NCBI GenBank assembly: GCA_041941305.1
Contig: JBGTQJ010000049.1
Span: 1-64,000 of the forward strand
Source of the DNA: JANSWP01 sp041941305
GTDB taxonomy: Bacteria; Bacteroidota; Bacteroidia; Chitinophagales; Saprospiraceae
Length of the DNA stretch: 64,000 nt
Direction: 5' to 3'
Part shown: positions 63,101-64,000 of the stretch, piece after piece
Layout: each line of letters opens with the position of its first letter
Position numbering within the stretch: position 1 is the first letter of the stretch
The notes under the pieces: model-generated
What the model saw: only the letters and a program-made list of their open reading frames with translations
Database searches by the model: none
What the model was told of the DNA's origin: nothing
Translations under genes and position numbers: made by a program

Positions 63101-64000
63101 CATCTTCTACAGTCCATGTTCTAGTCAGTGTGTAGGAATCATCACATACCCCATTTGTTCTTACTTCCTGATAATCAATTGTAAGCGAAGTTGTACAATT
63201 ATCATTTACAGTTGGGGATGCAGGACTTGGTACAGCATCACATTCAACTGTCACATCCGCCGGTACTCCTGATAATTCTGGGATGGAATTATCAAATACA
63301 AAAATATTCTGAGTTTCTGTGCTTTGATTGCCACAATTATCCGTTGCCGTCCATGTTCTAATCAGGGTGTAATCATTTGGACAAGCTCCAGGAGTGGTCG
63401 TTTCAACCAAGGTTAGTTGGACATCTGTATCGCAATTATCGCTTGCTGTTGGATTGGCAGCAGCAGGGATTTCATCACATTCTGCACTTAAATCAGAAGG
63501 TACTCCAGTAATTGCCGGTGGAGTATTGTCACCTACTGTAATTGTTTGTGTATAGCTAGTAGAATTTCCACAATTGTCAGTTGCAATCCAGGTTCTGGTA
63601 ACTGTAAAATTATCATCACAACCATCATCTGTCTGAGTTTCAGAGAAGCTAACCGTTACATCTGTATCACAATTATCACTTGCTGTCAAGGTGGGAGCTG
63701 GAGGCACTACATCGCATTCAACATCCAATGTAGCGGACGGTGTACTGTCAAATACAGGTGCAGAAGTATCCTGAACAGTAATAATTTGAGATTCAGAAAC
63801 TGTATTTCCACAATCATCTTCTACTGTCCATGTTCTGGTCAAAATATAAGAATCTTCACAAGGCCCATCTGTTCTAACTTCCTGATACTGAACAGTTAGG
63901 TCAGTATCACAATTGTCGGATGCTGTAACTGTTGCTGGAGCAGGAACCGCATCACATTCAACCGTTTCATTATCAGGTACACCCGAAAGAACTGGTGCGG
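36129..64000 (-). CDS. Giant T9SS type B surface adhesin, HYR-like and SprB repeats (5' end outside window)
   Basis: One uninterrupted frame from the window edge to the TAA at 36129, at least 9,289 residues (near 1 MDa). The frame is open through 64000, so the true start lies outside; the TTG at 63842 is internal to a repeat ('YILTRTWTVEDD'). Order from N to C: ~63 HYR-like units (64000-49000), two Ig/PKD-like domains (49000-48500), ~39 SprB-type units (48500-37480), a unique domain (~37470-36950), a linker, a cadherin-like domain and a CHU_C sorting domain. The architecture matches SprB-class adhesins carried along the surface by the gliding motor or used for attachment. Repeats are rich in Asp and Thr and poor in Lys, so the protein is very acidic and probably Ca-dependent (inference). 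No stop or frameshift interrupts 27.9 kb, arguing for selection. Confidence 0.95.
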   Translation of the reverse strand, partial: APVLSGVPDNETVECDAVPAPATVTASDNCDTDLTVQYQEVRTDGPCEDSYILTRTWTVEDDCGNTVSESQIITVQDTSAPVFDSTPSATLDVECDVVPPAPTLTASDNCDTDVTVSFSETQTDDGCDDNFTVTRTWIATDNCGNSTSYTQTITVGDNTPPAITGVPSDLSAECDEIPAAANPTASDNCDTDVQLTLVETTTPGACPNDYTLIRTWTATDNCGNQSTETQNIFVFDNSIPELSGVPADVTVECDAVPSPASPTVNDNCTTSLTIDYQEVRTNGVCDDSYTLTRTWTVEDDCGNQVSESQVITVEDNTDPVFTFVPGDISVECDEIPAPGTPTANDNCDSDVVITLTESTLAGPCANDYTLVRTWTATDNCGNQTTATQNIFVFDNSLPELVGVPADETVECDAVPSPPTVTATDNCTSSLTVDYQEVRTDGICDDSYTLTRTWTVEDDCGNQISESQVITVQDSTDPVFTSVPGDISAECDDIPVASTPTATDNCDGDLAITLAETTISGACPNDYVLVRTWTATDNCGNSTTASQNIFVFDNSVPVFVGIPSDVTVECDNLPTPAAPTVTDNCDSDITIDYQEVRTDGACTDSYILTRTWTATDDCGNSISETQIVTVEDNTDPVLAGVPANETVECDVVPAPASPTATDNCDTDVQISFNETTTVGTCPGSYVLTRTWTATDNCGNTDIQTQTITVEDVTDPVLAGIPSDLSIECDEIPAPASPTATDNCDADVAISFIETTLAGPCPNDYTIVRTWIATDDCGNQSTGTQNIFIFDNTIPELTGVPSDVTVECDNIPAVANPTVSDNCSTALTIDYQEVRIDGICEDTYILTRTWTAEDDCGNQVSESQIITVEDNIDPVLAGIPSDLSVECDEIPAPASPSATDNCDADVEITFVETTVSGSCPNDYTLVRTWTATDNCGNQSIGTQNVFVFDNSLPELTGIPGDITVECENVPAPASPTASDNCTTSLTIDYQEVRTDGACDDSYTLTRTWTVEDDCGNQISESQVIRVEDNTDPVLVGVPSDLSVECDEIPAPASPTANDNCDSDVQINFVETTNAGPCPQDYTLVRAWTATDNCGNAVTQTQNIFVFDNSVPEFTNIPADVTINCEDSLPTDQPTASDNCGVVTMTLDIQNTPGACPAESIVTKTWTATDDCGNEFEAVQVITIEDNENPVLANLPADITLECDGILPNDAPTASDNCDTDVTLDMVENELPGSCPQERVIARLWTATDDCGNVTTGSQLITIEDSTNPVLSNVPADISIECDQALPTAEPIVSDNCDTDVTLTVVDNQIPGGCPQEYTIERVWTATDDCGNSSTASQRIIVHDPEMPQFVNAPNDITVDCDAVPDPPTDVTATDNCDNDVDILYSESTAPGVCVNTFIITRTWIATDDCGNSIVHQQEVSVSDTEAPVITGVPANTNADCDAIPNPPLPTDVVATDNCDPDPTLTFEETTAPGICDDDVIITRTWTATDACGNVSTATQVITVGDSQPPVLSGIPADISAECSNIPVVPTDVTATDNCDSDPQITFTENTLPGACPDQYTLQRIWTATDECGNTSSASQTIIVDDTTEPVLVGVPADTDADCDNIPAPATVTATDNCDTNVSIDFDEDIQTNTCGQIITRTWIATDNCGLQTQATQVINVVDTEAPVLTGIPADISAECDDIPDPDPSVAATDNCDTDVEIVVTENILPDDCPDRYTLERFWTATDDCGNQTTASQRIIVDDTTEPVLVGVPADTNADCDNIPAAATVTATDNCDTNVEIIFDEQIVDNACGQTITRTWTATDNCGLQTQATQVISVVDNEDPVLANVPADISAECDDIPDPDPAVSASDNCDTDVTIVVTENILPDDCPGRYTIERFWTATDDCGNETSESQRIIVDDTTAPIIAGVPADETVSCNEVPDVPAPGVVTATDNCDTDVELIFEEQTTDTPCGEIITRTWTATDDCGNQTVETQTITVGDTQAPVLNDIPADITVECDDIPTSINPTVSDDCDDDISVLFSDIITPGSCDDNYIITRTWTATDDCGNSTSAQQIVTVQDTTEPVLAGVPVDANVPCDNIPVVPSDVVATDNCDTDLIVVFDEQVVNNACGQTITRTWSATDICGNTVTESQILNVVDDEAPVITGVPADISAECSELPPIPSNVTVTDNCDTDVTLDFSENTLPGACTGQYTLQRIWTATDDCGNVTTESQTIIVDDTTTPELIGVPTDADVDCNNIPSPASVTATDNCDTDVEVTLDEQIVNNPCGQTITRTWTATDDCGLTEVATQVINVTDNEDPVITGVPADISAECADLPPIPSDVTVSDNCDPDVTLDFIENILPGTCTGQYSLQRIWTATDDCGNVSTASQTIIVDDTTEPVLVGVPADENVSCTDVPDVPAPGVVTATDNCDTDVEIVFDEQIQNDACGQTITRTWIATDDCGLSTQATQIITVGDTEAPSITNVPADISAECSDLPPIPSDVTVTDNCDTDVTLDFTENILPGACQGQYTLQRVWTATDDCGNVTTESQTIIVNDTTDPVLVGVPANQDASCDNIPDVPAPGVVTATDNCDTDVEIIFDEQIVNNGCGQTITRTWTATDDCGLTTQSTQIINVGDTELPVIAGVPLDISTDCNEVPDVPAPGLVTATDNCDTDVQLEYEEQTIAGACSGNYTLIRIWTATDDCGNETTESQTISVSDTEAPIISGVPADISAECSELPDIPTDVTVTDNCDADVTLNFTENILPGACQGQYTLQRIWTATDDCGNQVSATQTIIVDDTTAPELLGIPADVNSSCDEVPDVPGPGVITATDNCDTDVEITFDEQIEVNGCGQTITRTWIATDDCGLSTQAVQVIEVGDTEAPIINNVPASVAANCDEVPGLPGPGVVTASDNCDTDVELTFNENTIPGACEGSYTLERTWTAIDDCGNISVETQTITVGDFEAPVITNVPADISAECSDLPAIPTDVTVTDNCDLDIAIDFSENILPGSCPGQYTLQRIWTATDDCGNSTSAAQTIIVDDTTEPILVGVPADETVDCNVVPDLPAPGTITASDNCDTDVEITFNEQIEDTPCGQIITRTWTAIDDCGLIAEGVQIITAEDTQDPVLTDIPEDITVECDNIPTSINPTVQDDCDDDIPVLFSDIITPGACPDNYIITRIWTATDDCGNSTSAQQIVTVEDTTPPTLIGVPDDVSAGCDAIPTIPPVGTVTATDNCDTGLSVTFEESIEDNDCGQTITRTWTAIDKCGNVASESQIIAVGDDGPPAIANVPSDETVECDNIPDVPTNVTVSDACDSDVVLEFVETTVAGDCPGSYSIIRTWSSSDDCGNLAEVSQTITVEDSQAPILTGIPGTANVDCNSIPDLPVSGTITASDNCDTDIAITFDEQVEDLTCGQTITRIWTATDDCGNSSTASQIINVTDLEIPELSNIPADVTAECSDLPEIPNDITVSDNCDSDIDMVVEEETLAGACTGSYTLIRRWTATDDCGNEVEASQTIIVFDTEAPILVGVPADLTADCNNVPDVPAPGIITATDNCDTDTQITFNEQIEDTACGQVITRTWTATDDCGNSSEISQIITVGDTQDPVLSDIPEDITVECDNIPTSVDPTVTDDCDSDISVLFSDIITPGACENEYVITRTWTATDECGNSTSAQQIVTVEDTVPPTLVGVPADIGAGCDEIPDIPPVGTVTATDNCDDGVTVTFEETTEDNPCGRTITRTWTATDACGNVSTASQIISVGDDGAPSIVGVPSSVTVSCTNIPDAPAPGVVEATDSCDDDVELNMTESTTAGVCEDSYTITRLWTATDDCGNIETAEQIITVEDSEAPVLAGIPADDTANCGSIPPPPVAGTVTATDNCDTDVEITFSESTEAGVCENAYQLIRMWTATDNCGNTMVASQRITVGDTEAPVFNTTPTDETIECGEDSNPPTLTATDNCDSDVDITFDEVQSDGACEGSYILTRTWTATDECGNSSSLQQIVTVEDNTAPVLAGVPSDIGSNCDDVPDVPAPGVVTASDNCDINVDVTFDEQIENNACGQTITRTWTATDDCGNVASASQIISVGDDGAPAFVDIPADITVECDDIPTSIDPTVQDACDDDIPVLFSDIITPGICEDSYIITRTWTATDDCGNTGSAEQIITVEDNTPPVLAGIPNDVDAGCDNLPSPPAPGTVTATDNCDTDVEITFEEVTNQNGDCNDGIIRTWTATDNCGNVTTASQVISIGDLIAPVLVNVPEDITAECDDIPLAIDPTATDNCDDDVEITMTETITPGDCLESYTIVRTWTALDNCGNAATGVQEVAVFDNTPPELTNIPDDLTVDCNNIPNVPQNISVSDNCAPGLVAEFEENSELTDCGEIITRKWMATDGCGNTIEEFQTITVEDTEAPVMTDIPADVTVDCASIPTAIDPTVTDNCDADIAINFSDIITPGACDDTYIIIRTWTAVDDCGNETSDAQTITVEDNVAPELVGIPDDFSGSCNEDPGVPTITATDNCDQTVDIVLDEQFDNTNCGTTITRIWTATDNCGNQTTATQIVELLDSEPPVIISPPLDLTVDCDNIPDIPDLELEDDCADNISWYYEDDINLGACEYDYVLTRTWTATDLCGNSVQATQQMVVIDVLVPVFDIIPQNITIDCGDVPPVLNVTASDNCDPDTEITFEESIENTDCGQIITRTWTAMDDCQNGDVVQQVIEIEDTQAPVFVTEPIDLTVDCDNVPTSSNLQVEDNCDTDIQVVFSDIITPGSCANNYLITRTWTASDDCGNAIESTQIITVHDQLAPVFSTTPQDLTIDCADLPDAEIISATDNCDANIAVTFEENVLNNDCGQTITRTWTASDECGNGAVHEQIITTTDNIPPVIENIPPDLTIACDQVPDPPANLTATDNCDNDVQLIYVEEMDPENCQESYTITRTWTATDECGNVTTEVQMITAVDDVAPELLGVPSDITVNLSLGEQVPDVPGGIFATDNCDTDVEILFEETNTLNTDGYVLTWTWTAFDNCGNFTEEVMLVTVIQTVANAQIIPEDPIMCGGGEIQFSALPDEPGTTYEWSATGGSFSDPNAQTTMFSIYTPGTYIISVVITTPGGGTGTAATSVTVNDLPSMVADGTTPICVGDLLQLTATPGADSYSWTGPNGFTSNETNPELSDVSMLAAGDYILNAEFGVCEAIDTVHVEVGEQPDFALEVTDADCMNSGEITLTNQGSSSDYTFDWEDMAGTNDEQDRTDLAAGTYHVTISTPEGCETIFADIQVNFDNDLIVSGQMDSESTCGNADGGASILVTSGGSGNYSYSWPDGNTNASRTDLAAGTYAVTVSDLDSDCENITTVIVTDMVTVPANISIEGGYTSCPGASDGLADYTVTFPPDFVHPADTVFVDGAGNEVFNGQLPVGNDYCALIYDGNGCLAAQGCFVIVDPESIQVTVNVEHQTCTEMGSISLTVIGGTGTIFYDWADMAGNNNVLSERDNLIGGYYSVTVYDANNCAYIIDDIEVIDGCEACVPPVVTNVITTDADCASPNGTATIEMEGDLSDYNFFWNPPVAFSNSSTTLSSAVYGVTISLVSDPSCTTEMNIVISSNGGPQASNVITTPDYCNAGNGSVTIEPIDYLYLWNHDNQLMSSRNDLSAGTYYVAILDPLNATCPTQLEIQIDSSDNLGVFENIIQYPTCGNANAEVEILASGGSSNFDYLWNDGNTETSRTGLAAGTYAVTVTDIDLGCTGEVTFDLPDQTSSAIVTAQDTLVSCYGELDGFVEYDYDLEPGFVEPADVKIIDTNFEEYINGGLVPGNYCVQVFDANGCLAGEACFEVFEPQELSIEAQLQNKDCDQNGSITLTITGGTGNYTYNWNTGSTEPNISDLPEGTYAVTLVDENDCVTVMDNIGIINDCAQSCEAPAVNAIDVQDASCNENNGNAVIEVAGNMADFDYTWSPDVSNSSTANDLAPGTYDVTISVPGDTCSTEISFAIADLGTPLVDIESTSPANCELADGGAILSPLTYNYLWSDGNTQASRTDLSSGIHIVTVTDPVSDCSITIEVEIEENNPFELQANIIDEPTCGDNNGHVEILGNGSGNYTYVWNNGGDAASYDDLAAGTYTVTVTDNQIGCIAEITFVINDSVSGATVTTNDTSVSCYGETDATVIYNVNLEPGFATPETIEIRNNSGILQTNGNLAPGNHCVIVLDADGCQAGEACFEVTEPQALSADSVVENKTCDSSGTVTISVAGGTQPYFFDWNDLAGNDNPQNRSGLDVGIYTVTITDSRSCSLIFNFTIEDDCVPGCDAPEVLFTNTTDALCGNSDGSASIVMIDDPASYNFVWSPNVSSNNEAQDLAAGTYNVTITNISDTCSTEISILVGNIDGPNPQLLNTTDATCGNSDGSAQFAPDYQFDWSDGGTGAFRNDLASGVYQVTATDQNNCVTVAQVEIYETNPLDIQVVVNAEPSCGEANGVVSINPNISGNYTYNWSDGGTGDLRDDLMASIYSVTVTNTDNNCEAVTTFTLTDNISGASVTVSDISVSCFDAKDGDITYDIDYETGFAQPASIEIQNSLGNVVQNGTLIPGNYCIVVKDANGCMAGEGCFEVIEPQELIVAVQSQNANCNTGGEITLSVSGGSGNITYSWNDGNTASFRTDLLPNNYSVTITDENGCSKTLQNILIEDDCVISCDEPAISEIEIIDASCQTADGTITIEMEGTLSNYNFIWQNDVASTNTAINLPSGTYQVTIEWVNDPDCETAIAITVDEDCSTSCEEPVVASIDVQDTNCGSQDGAIFIEMEGDINDFIFEWSPIVSSSNIATGIGAGTYDVRITVQGDTCQTELSITVDNNDNPQANIQSITNATCDAADGSATLNPSVYGYEWSDGGNGFNRNDLPAGTYEVTVTDLITGCQSFLNVEIESESLFEVSASTTNADCNIGGSIITSLANGTAPYNFQWSDLGGNNGPQHRNDLSEGNYTATITDSNNCEFVLDNLVIENDCQATPCETPEVLFINTTDATCDESNGSAHITMDGELDDFVFAWPQNISTSNEADNLEAGAYEVTITLASDTCQTIINILIGNEEGPQPQLLNTTPATCGQANGSAQLAPGYNFSWSDGSNETFRDGLTSGIYLVTATDAVTGCSEVIEIEIEETNPLELSFVINTQPSCGEANGNVSVNPSINGTYTYNWSDGGSGDSRNDLLSGTYTVTATDDVSGCSAMATFTLTDNVAVAQVIAQEVAVSCFGANDASSNYNVTYDPAFVQPASIEIVDVNDSTVQDGSMGVGTYCIIVSDGNGCIAGQACFEVTEPQELFASVSSQNANCNEGGGIILTVSGGTGLLTYSWNDGNTQASRTDLSPGTYAVTISDENLCQKVLSGIVIEDDCQTGGCDEPVVVNINTTEATCQVADGTATIQVQGNSDDFLYNWSGNSSTTNMATDLAAGAYSVTIAQVSDPTCFTVVFVTIEEDCNTGCDEPVVIQITTSDASCGNADGGATIEMQGNWIDYAYTWTNDVSTINTSNTLVAGIYEVTIAQPNDPDCNTIVSILIEDDCNKTCSEPVIASTIITDAKCGESGGAVTIFMVEDLSDLTFTWTNDISSTNNAVNLESGVYEVTIAFVDDPDCFTETTIVIGNTDGPQAQIASTTPANCNASDGVASLAPNSYSYQWSDGGTSASRTNLVAGKHFVTVTDPATGCTSILEVFIETESPLQAEAMDIVPPTCGNTNGSVTIQAHAGTGNYTYQWSDGGVGQTRINLPAGTYEVTVIDNISGCETTTSFVLSDDVAGATISVSDLILDCKGDQNGTADFTISYQTNFAAPATIEIIASNGDAVQNGNLSEGTYCIVIADANGCLAGQECFEVTAPEALNAFINATNQDCINGGTIQLSVNGGIGDYSFNWSDLGGGNDPQNRTDLDAGIYEVTVLDENNCSITIQNITIIDDCQTGGCDDPVVSNISTTDATCQNSDGTATVLMQGNTADYTFAWTGDVSTTNFVTGLAAGTYEVTITLTSDPSCQTITSILIEDDCTTGCDEPVVSNINTSDATCGNADGVAQISVIGNLSDYNFTWTGGISTANTASNLPAGNYNVTVAWVSDPTCQTIVTLEIEEDCTTSCEQPVIANIITQDASCSENNGSITIELENENLTYTYTWYNTVTNTNTATGLAAGTYGVTISNADDLTCFVEASIVIGNQDGPQAIVTSITAATCTASDGTATLSPDNYGYSWSDSGSGAARDDLSAGIYTITVTDPVTNCIDVLEIEIDGSSPINVQANIASEPTCGEANGAVLIQIQGGSNDYLVTWDDGTQGTSRSDLSAGTYVVSVLDNQTGCSKEITFVLTDNVAGAVISLTNPSVSCPGQSDGTLVYDLVLDAGFAIPETIEIRNDNGGLVNNGALASGNYCLLVLDANGCLAAEECFEVIEPQAIDIEIISTDKECNVGGTITLNIQGGTPDYSFNWVDIIGGIEPQNRTNLDEGTYRVTATDQNGCEVIIQDIVIEDNCVITGCDEPVIANTIISDATCSEANGSIYIEMTEDLTNYEFVWSNGINNTNTAVDLAPGLYDVTISNVTDPTCQTILQLVVGNIDGPVALIANTTPANCAANDGTASLAPANYDYQWSDGGVGADRTDLPAGTYLVILFDSNTGCYGSLEVVIGQISPLQATATINNQPDCGNANGSVTINVTGGNGNYSYSWGAGNIQNNLAAGSYSVTIQDIDTNCETIVDFTLTDEVAAATISLVTDTISVTCAGEADATVVYGVDYDPAFVQPATEEFKDAFGNVVNNGTLATGDYCLIITDGNGCIAGQACFTVVEPQALNLAQAVNPVTCDEAGSIELTIAGGTQPYEYLWQDLPGSTDEASRDDLDAGSYSVTVQDANGCQIQTTIEVLNDCDIDDCEDLIDEESIALDVPYCEDAQLCVPIEYTEMSGWTILDNGQPFVGEIRGCDFDSTYSYNYSNVMGNGFDGPYFVNEWIMNGTSYNGQFQSIEEIVNALNSWNPEGNWTLDIGELTIRGGNSWHNYGDITITHQGTGAIAILELNAQMMPAGTSLHLTPGSHEIILTNIASGCSDTVSVAVDCGVVEYMIDTMIVNSMDTICLDVDWLPGNLSSIENLCENNSGEYVLVDVLDPNCIIVEAIDMGDEQACIIICDDLGFCDTTYINFSIILDESTDLPIAVDDEADTYKDEPVVLQVLPNDTLNGDLVDIRIIQPPLYGTVTINPDGTITYNPHEDHCEPDEPDFFTYEICNSGGCDTATVYITVDCEKYVIFSGFSPNGDGLNDTFIIQGVERMTYNRLLIFNRWGNEVFRAEYYANDWGGTFNNEDLPDGTYFYIFEDDDGKTVTGYVQIRR
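36132..36396 (-). other. T9SS type B sorting domain (CHU_C) of the giant adhesin
   Basis: The C-terminal ~88 residues contain 'FSGFSPNGDGLNDTFIIQGV', 'LLIFNRWGNEVFRAEYYAND', 'WGGTFNNEDLPDGTYFYIFE' and the ending 'GYVQIRR'. These are the hallmarks of the gliding-motility-associated C-terminal domain recognised by the type IX machinery. Confidence 0.95.
36397..36665 (-). other. Cadherin-like (tandem-95/Big_9) domain
   Basis: 'AVDDEADTYKDEPVVLQVLP', 'NDTLNGDLVDIRIIQPPLYG' and 'VTINPDGTITYNPHEDHCEP' follow the usual DD-xx-T / N-D / G-T-V-x-x-x-x-D-G-x-x-x-Y-x-P scheme of cadherin-like repeats in bacterial adhesins. There is a single copy next to the sorting domain. Confidence 0.8.
36950..37470 (-). 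other. Unique ~170-residue domain, not a repeat
   Basis: Starts at 'PYCEDAQLCVPIEYTEMSGW' and includes 'GCDFDSTYSYNYSNVMGNGF', 'IVNALNSWNPEGNWTLDIGE' and 'LHLTPGSHEIILTNIASGC'. It has no counterpart elsewhere in the protein. Trp, Asn and Tyr are frequent, as in ligand-binding beta-sandwiches. I do not recognise the family. Confidence 0.6.
37480..48500 (-). repeat. SprB-type repeat region, about 39 units in super-repeats
   Basis: Each unit ends in a motif such as 'DLAAGTYAVTVTDxxxGC' preceded by 'xxCGxxNGSVTI...YxWSDG', the SprB repeat pattern. I count about 39. They are arranged in a recurring order of about six modules (~430 residues). The order is a 'CDEPVV..I.T.DATC' unit, a 'TTPANC..DG.A.L.P' unit, a 'PTCGEANGSV' unit, a 'LTDNVAGA' linker, a 'PGNYCIVV.DANGC' module ending 'ACFEVTEPQ', and a 'GG.ITL.V.GG' unit ending in 'IEDDC'. 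The 'CFxVxxPxxL' marker is seen eight times. Confidence 0.85.
48500..49000 (-). other. Two Ig/PKD-like domains joining the repeat regions
   Basis: 'PEDPIMCGGGEIQFSALPDE', 'YEWSATGGSF' and 'YTPGTYIISVVITTPGG' form a PKD-like domain. It is followed by a second Ig-like domain, 'TPICVGDLLQLTATPGADSY' to 'AAGDYILNAEFGVCEAIDTV'. They sit exactly at the switch from HYR-like to SprB-type repeats. Confidence 0.7.
49000..64000 (-). repeat. Array of about 63 HYR-like ~79-residue repeats
   Basis: The typical unit is 'VLAGVPSDLSVECDEIPAPA', 'SPTATDNCDADVEITFVETT', 'CPNDYTLVRTWTATDNCGN', 'TQNVFVFDN'. Four Cys are conserved: ECD, DNCD, the C before the YTLxRTW strand, and D-x-CGN. Counting the CGN/CGL landmark gives about 63 units in the window, and the array continues beyond it. 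The DNA period is about 237 bp. The fold is probably the Ig-like hyalin-repeat (HYR) type. The last unit (~49,000-49,250) is degenerate and lacks the first Cys. Confidence 0.9.

Noticed and set aside
63842..63842. TTG as the start of the giant adhesin
   Set aside because: It falls inside a repeat unit ('YILTRTWTVEDD'), and the same frame stays open with a good repeat sequence through 64000, so the true start is outside the window.
49000..64000. Regular ~237-bp periodicity as a CRISPR or non-coding satellite array
   Set aside because: The units are in frame, differ mainly at synonymous or conservative positions and encode a conserved four-Cys domain. Unit length is far above CRISPR repeat plus spacer size.

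Overview
The window comes from a Bacteroidota genome, most likely a Saprospiria-type organism (Lewinella/Haliscomenobacter relatives). The evidence is indirect but consistent. Three secreted proteins end in type IX secretion (T9SS) sorting domains, two of the gliding-motility/CHU_C 'type B' form and one of the Por/'type A' form. There are also DUF6089 (PorG-like), DUF5686 and DUF4846 proteins, SprB-type repeats, promoter candidates of the Bacteroidota TTG...TAnnTTTG type, and AT-rich intergenic DNA with many inverted repeats. No rRNA, tRNA, CRISPR array or complete insertion sequence was seen.

Layout. 0.1-10.6 kb: an SRPBCC protein, a PorG-like outer-membrane protein, a TPR membrane protein, a lipoprotein sulfatase, an outer-membrane protein, a DUF5686 protein, a DUF4846 lipoprotein and a PabB-PabC fusion. 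10.9-13.2 kb: a minus-strand cluster with an ECF sigma factor, a membrane protein, a DUF4272 fragment and an NlpC/P60-like lipoprotein. 13.7-17.0 kb: a small membrane-anchored protein, a beta-carbonic anhydrase and a SulP/STAS anion transporter, a likely bicarbonate module. 17.1-19.2 kb: a zinc-ribbon protein and a cytochrome oxidase subunit III. 19.4-27.0 kb: a 2,259-residue secreted M43 metalloprotease with FG-GAP, Ig-like and SprB modules plus a T9SS type B tail, followed 10 bp later by an ankyrin protein. 27.4-33.3 kb: a LysM protein, an unknown protein, a chimeric sulfatase-remnant/esterase lipoprotein and a secreted GH13 alpha-amylase. 33.5-36.1 kb: a decaying zone with a truncated sensor-propeller gene, a frameshifted T9SS type A protein and several repeat elements.

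The remaining 44% of the window (36.1-64.0 kb) is one minus-strand reading frame whose 5' end lies outside. At least 9,289 residues are visible. From the window edge towards the C-terminus it has about 63 HYR-like repeats of ~79 residues with four conserved cysteines, two Ig/PKD-like domains, about 39 SprB-type units in ~430-residue super-repeats, a unique domain, a cadherin-like domain and a T9SS type B sorting domain. It looks like a giant cell-surface adhesin of the SprB class, but with a different dominant repeat. It is the most notable object here.

Intergenic DNA carries several dispersed or palindromic elements: a two-copy MITE-like element (13.4 and 27.1 kb), two further dispersed repeats, and an element with ~46-bp inverted arms beside the giant gene. 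Three genes look damaged (DUF4272, propeller sensor, T9SS type A protein) and one looks like an in-frame deletion chimera (sulfatase/esterase).
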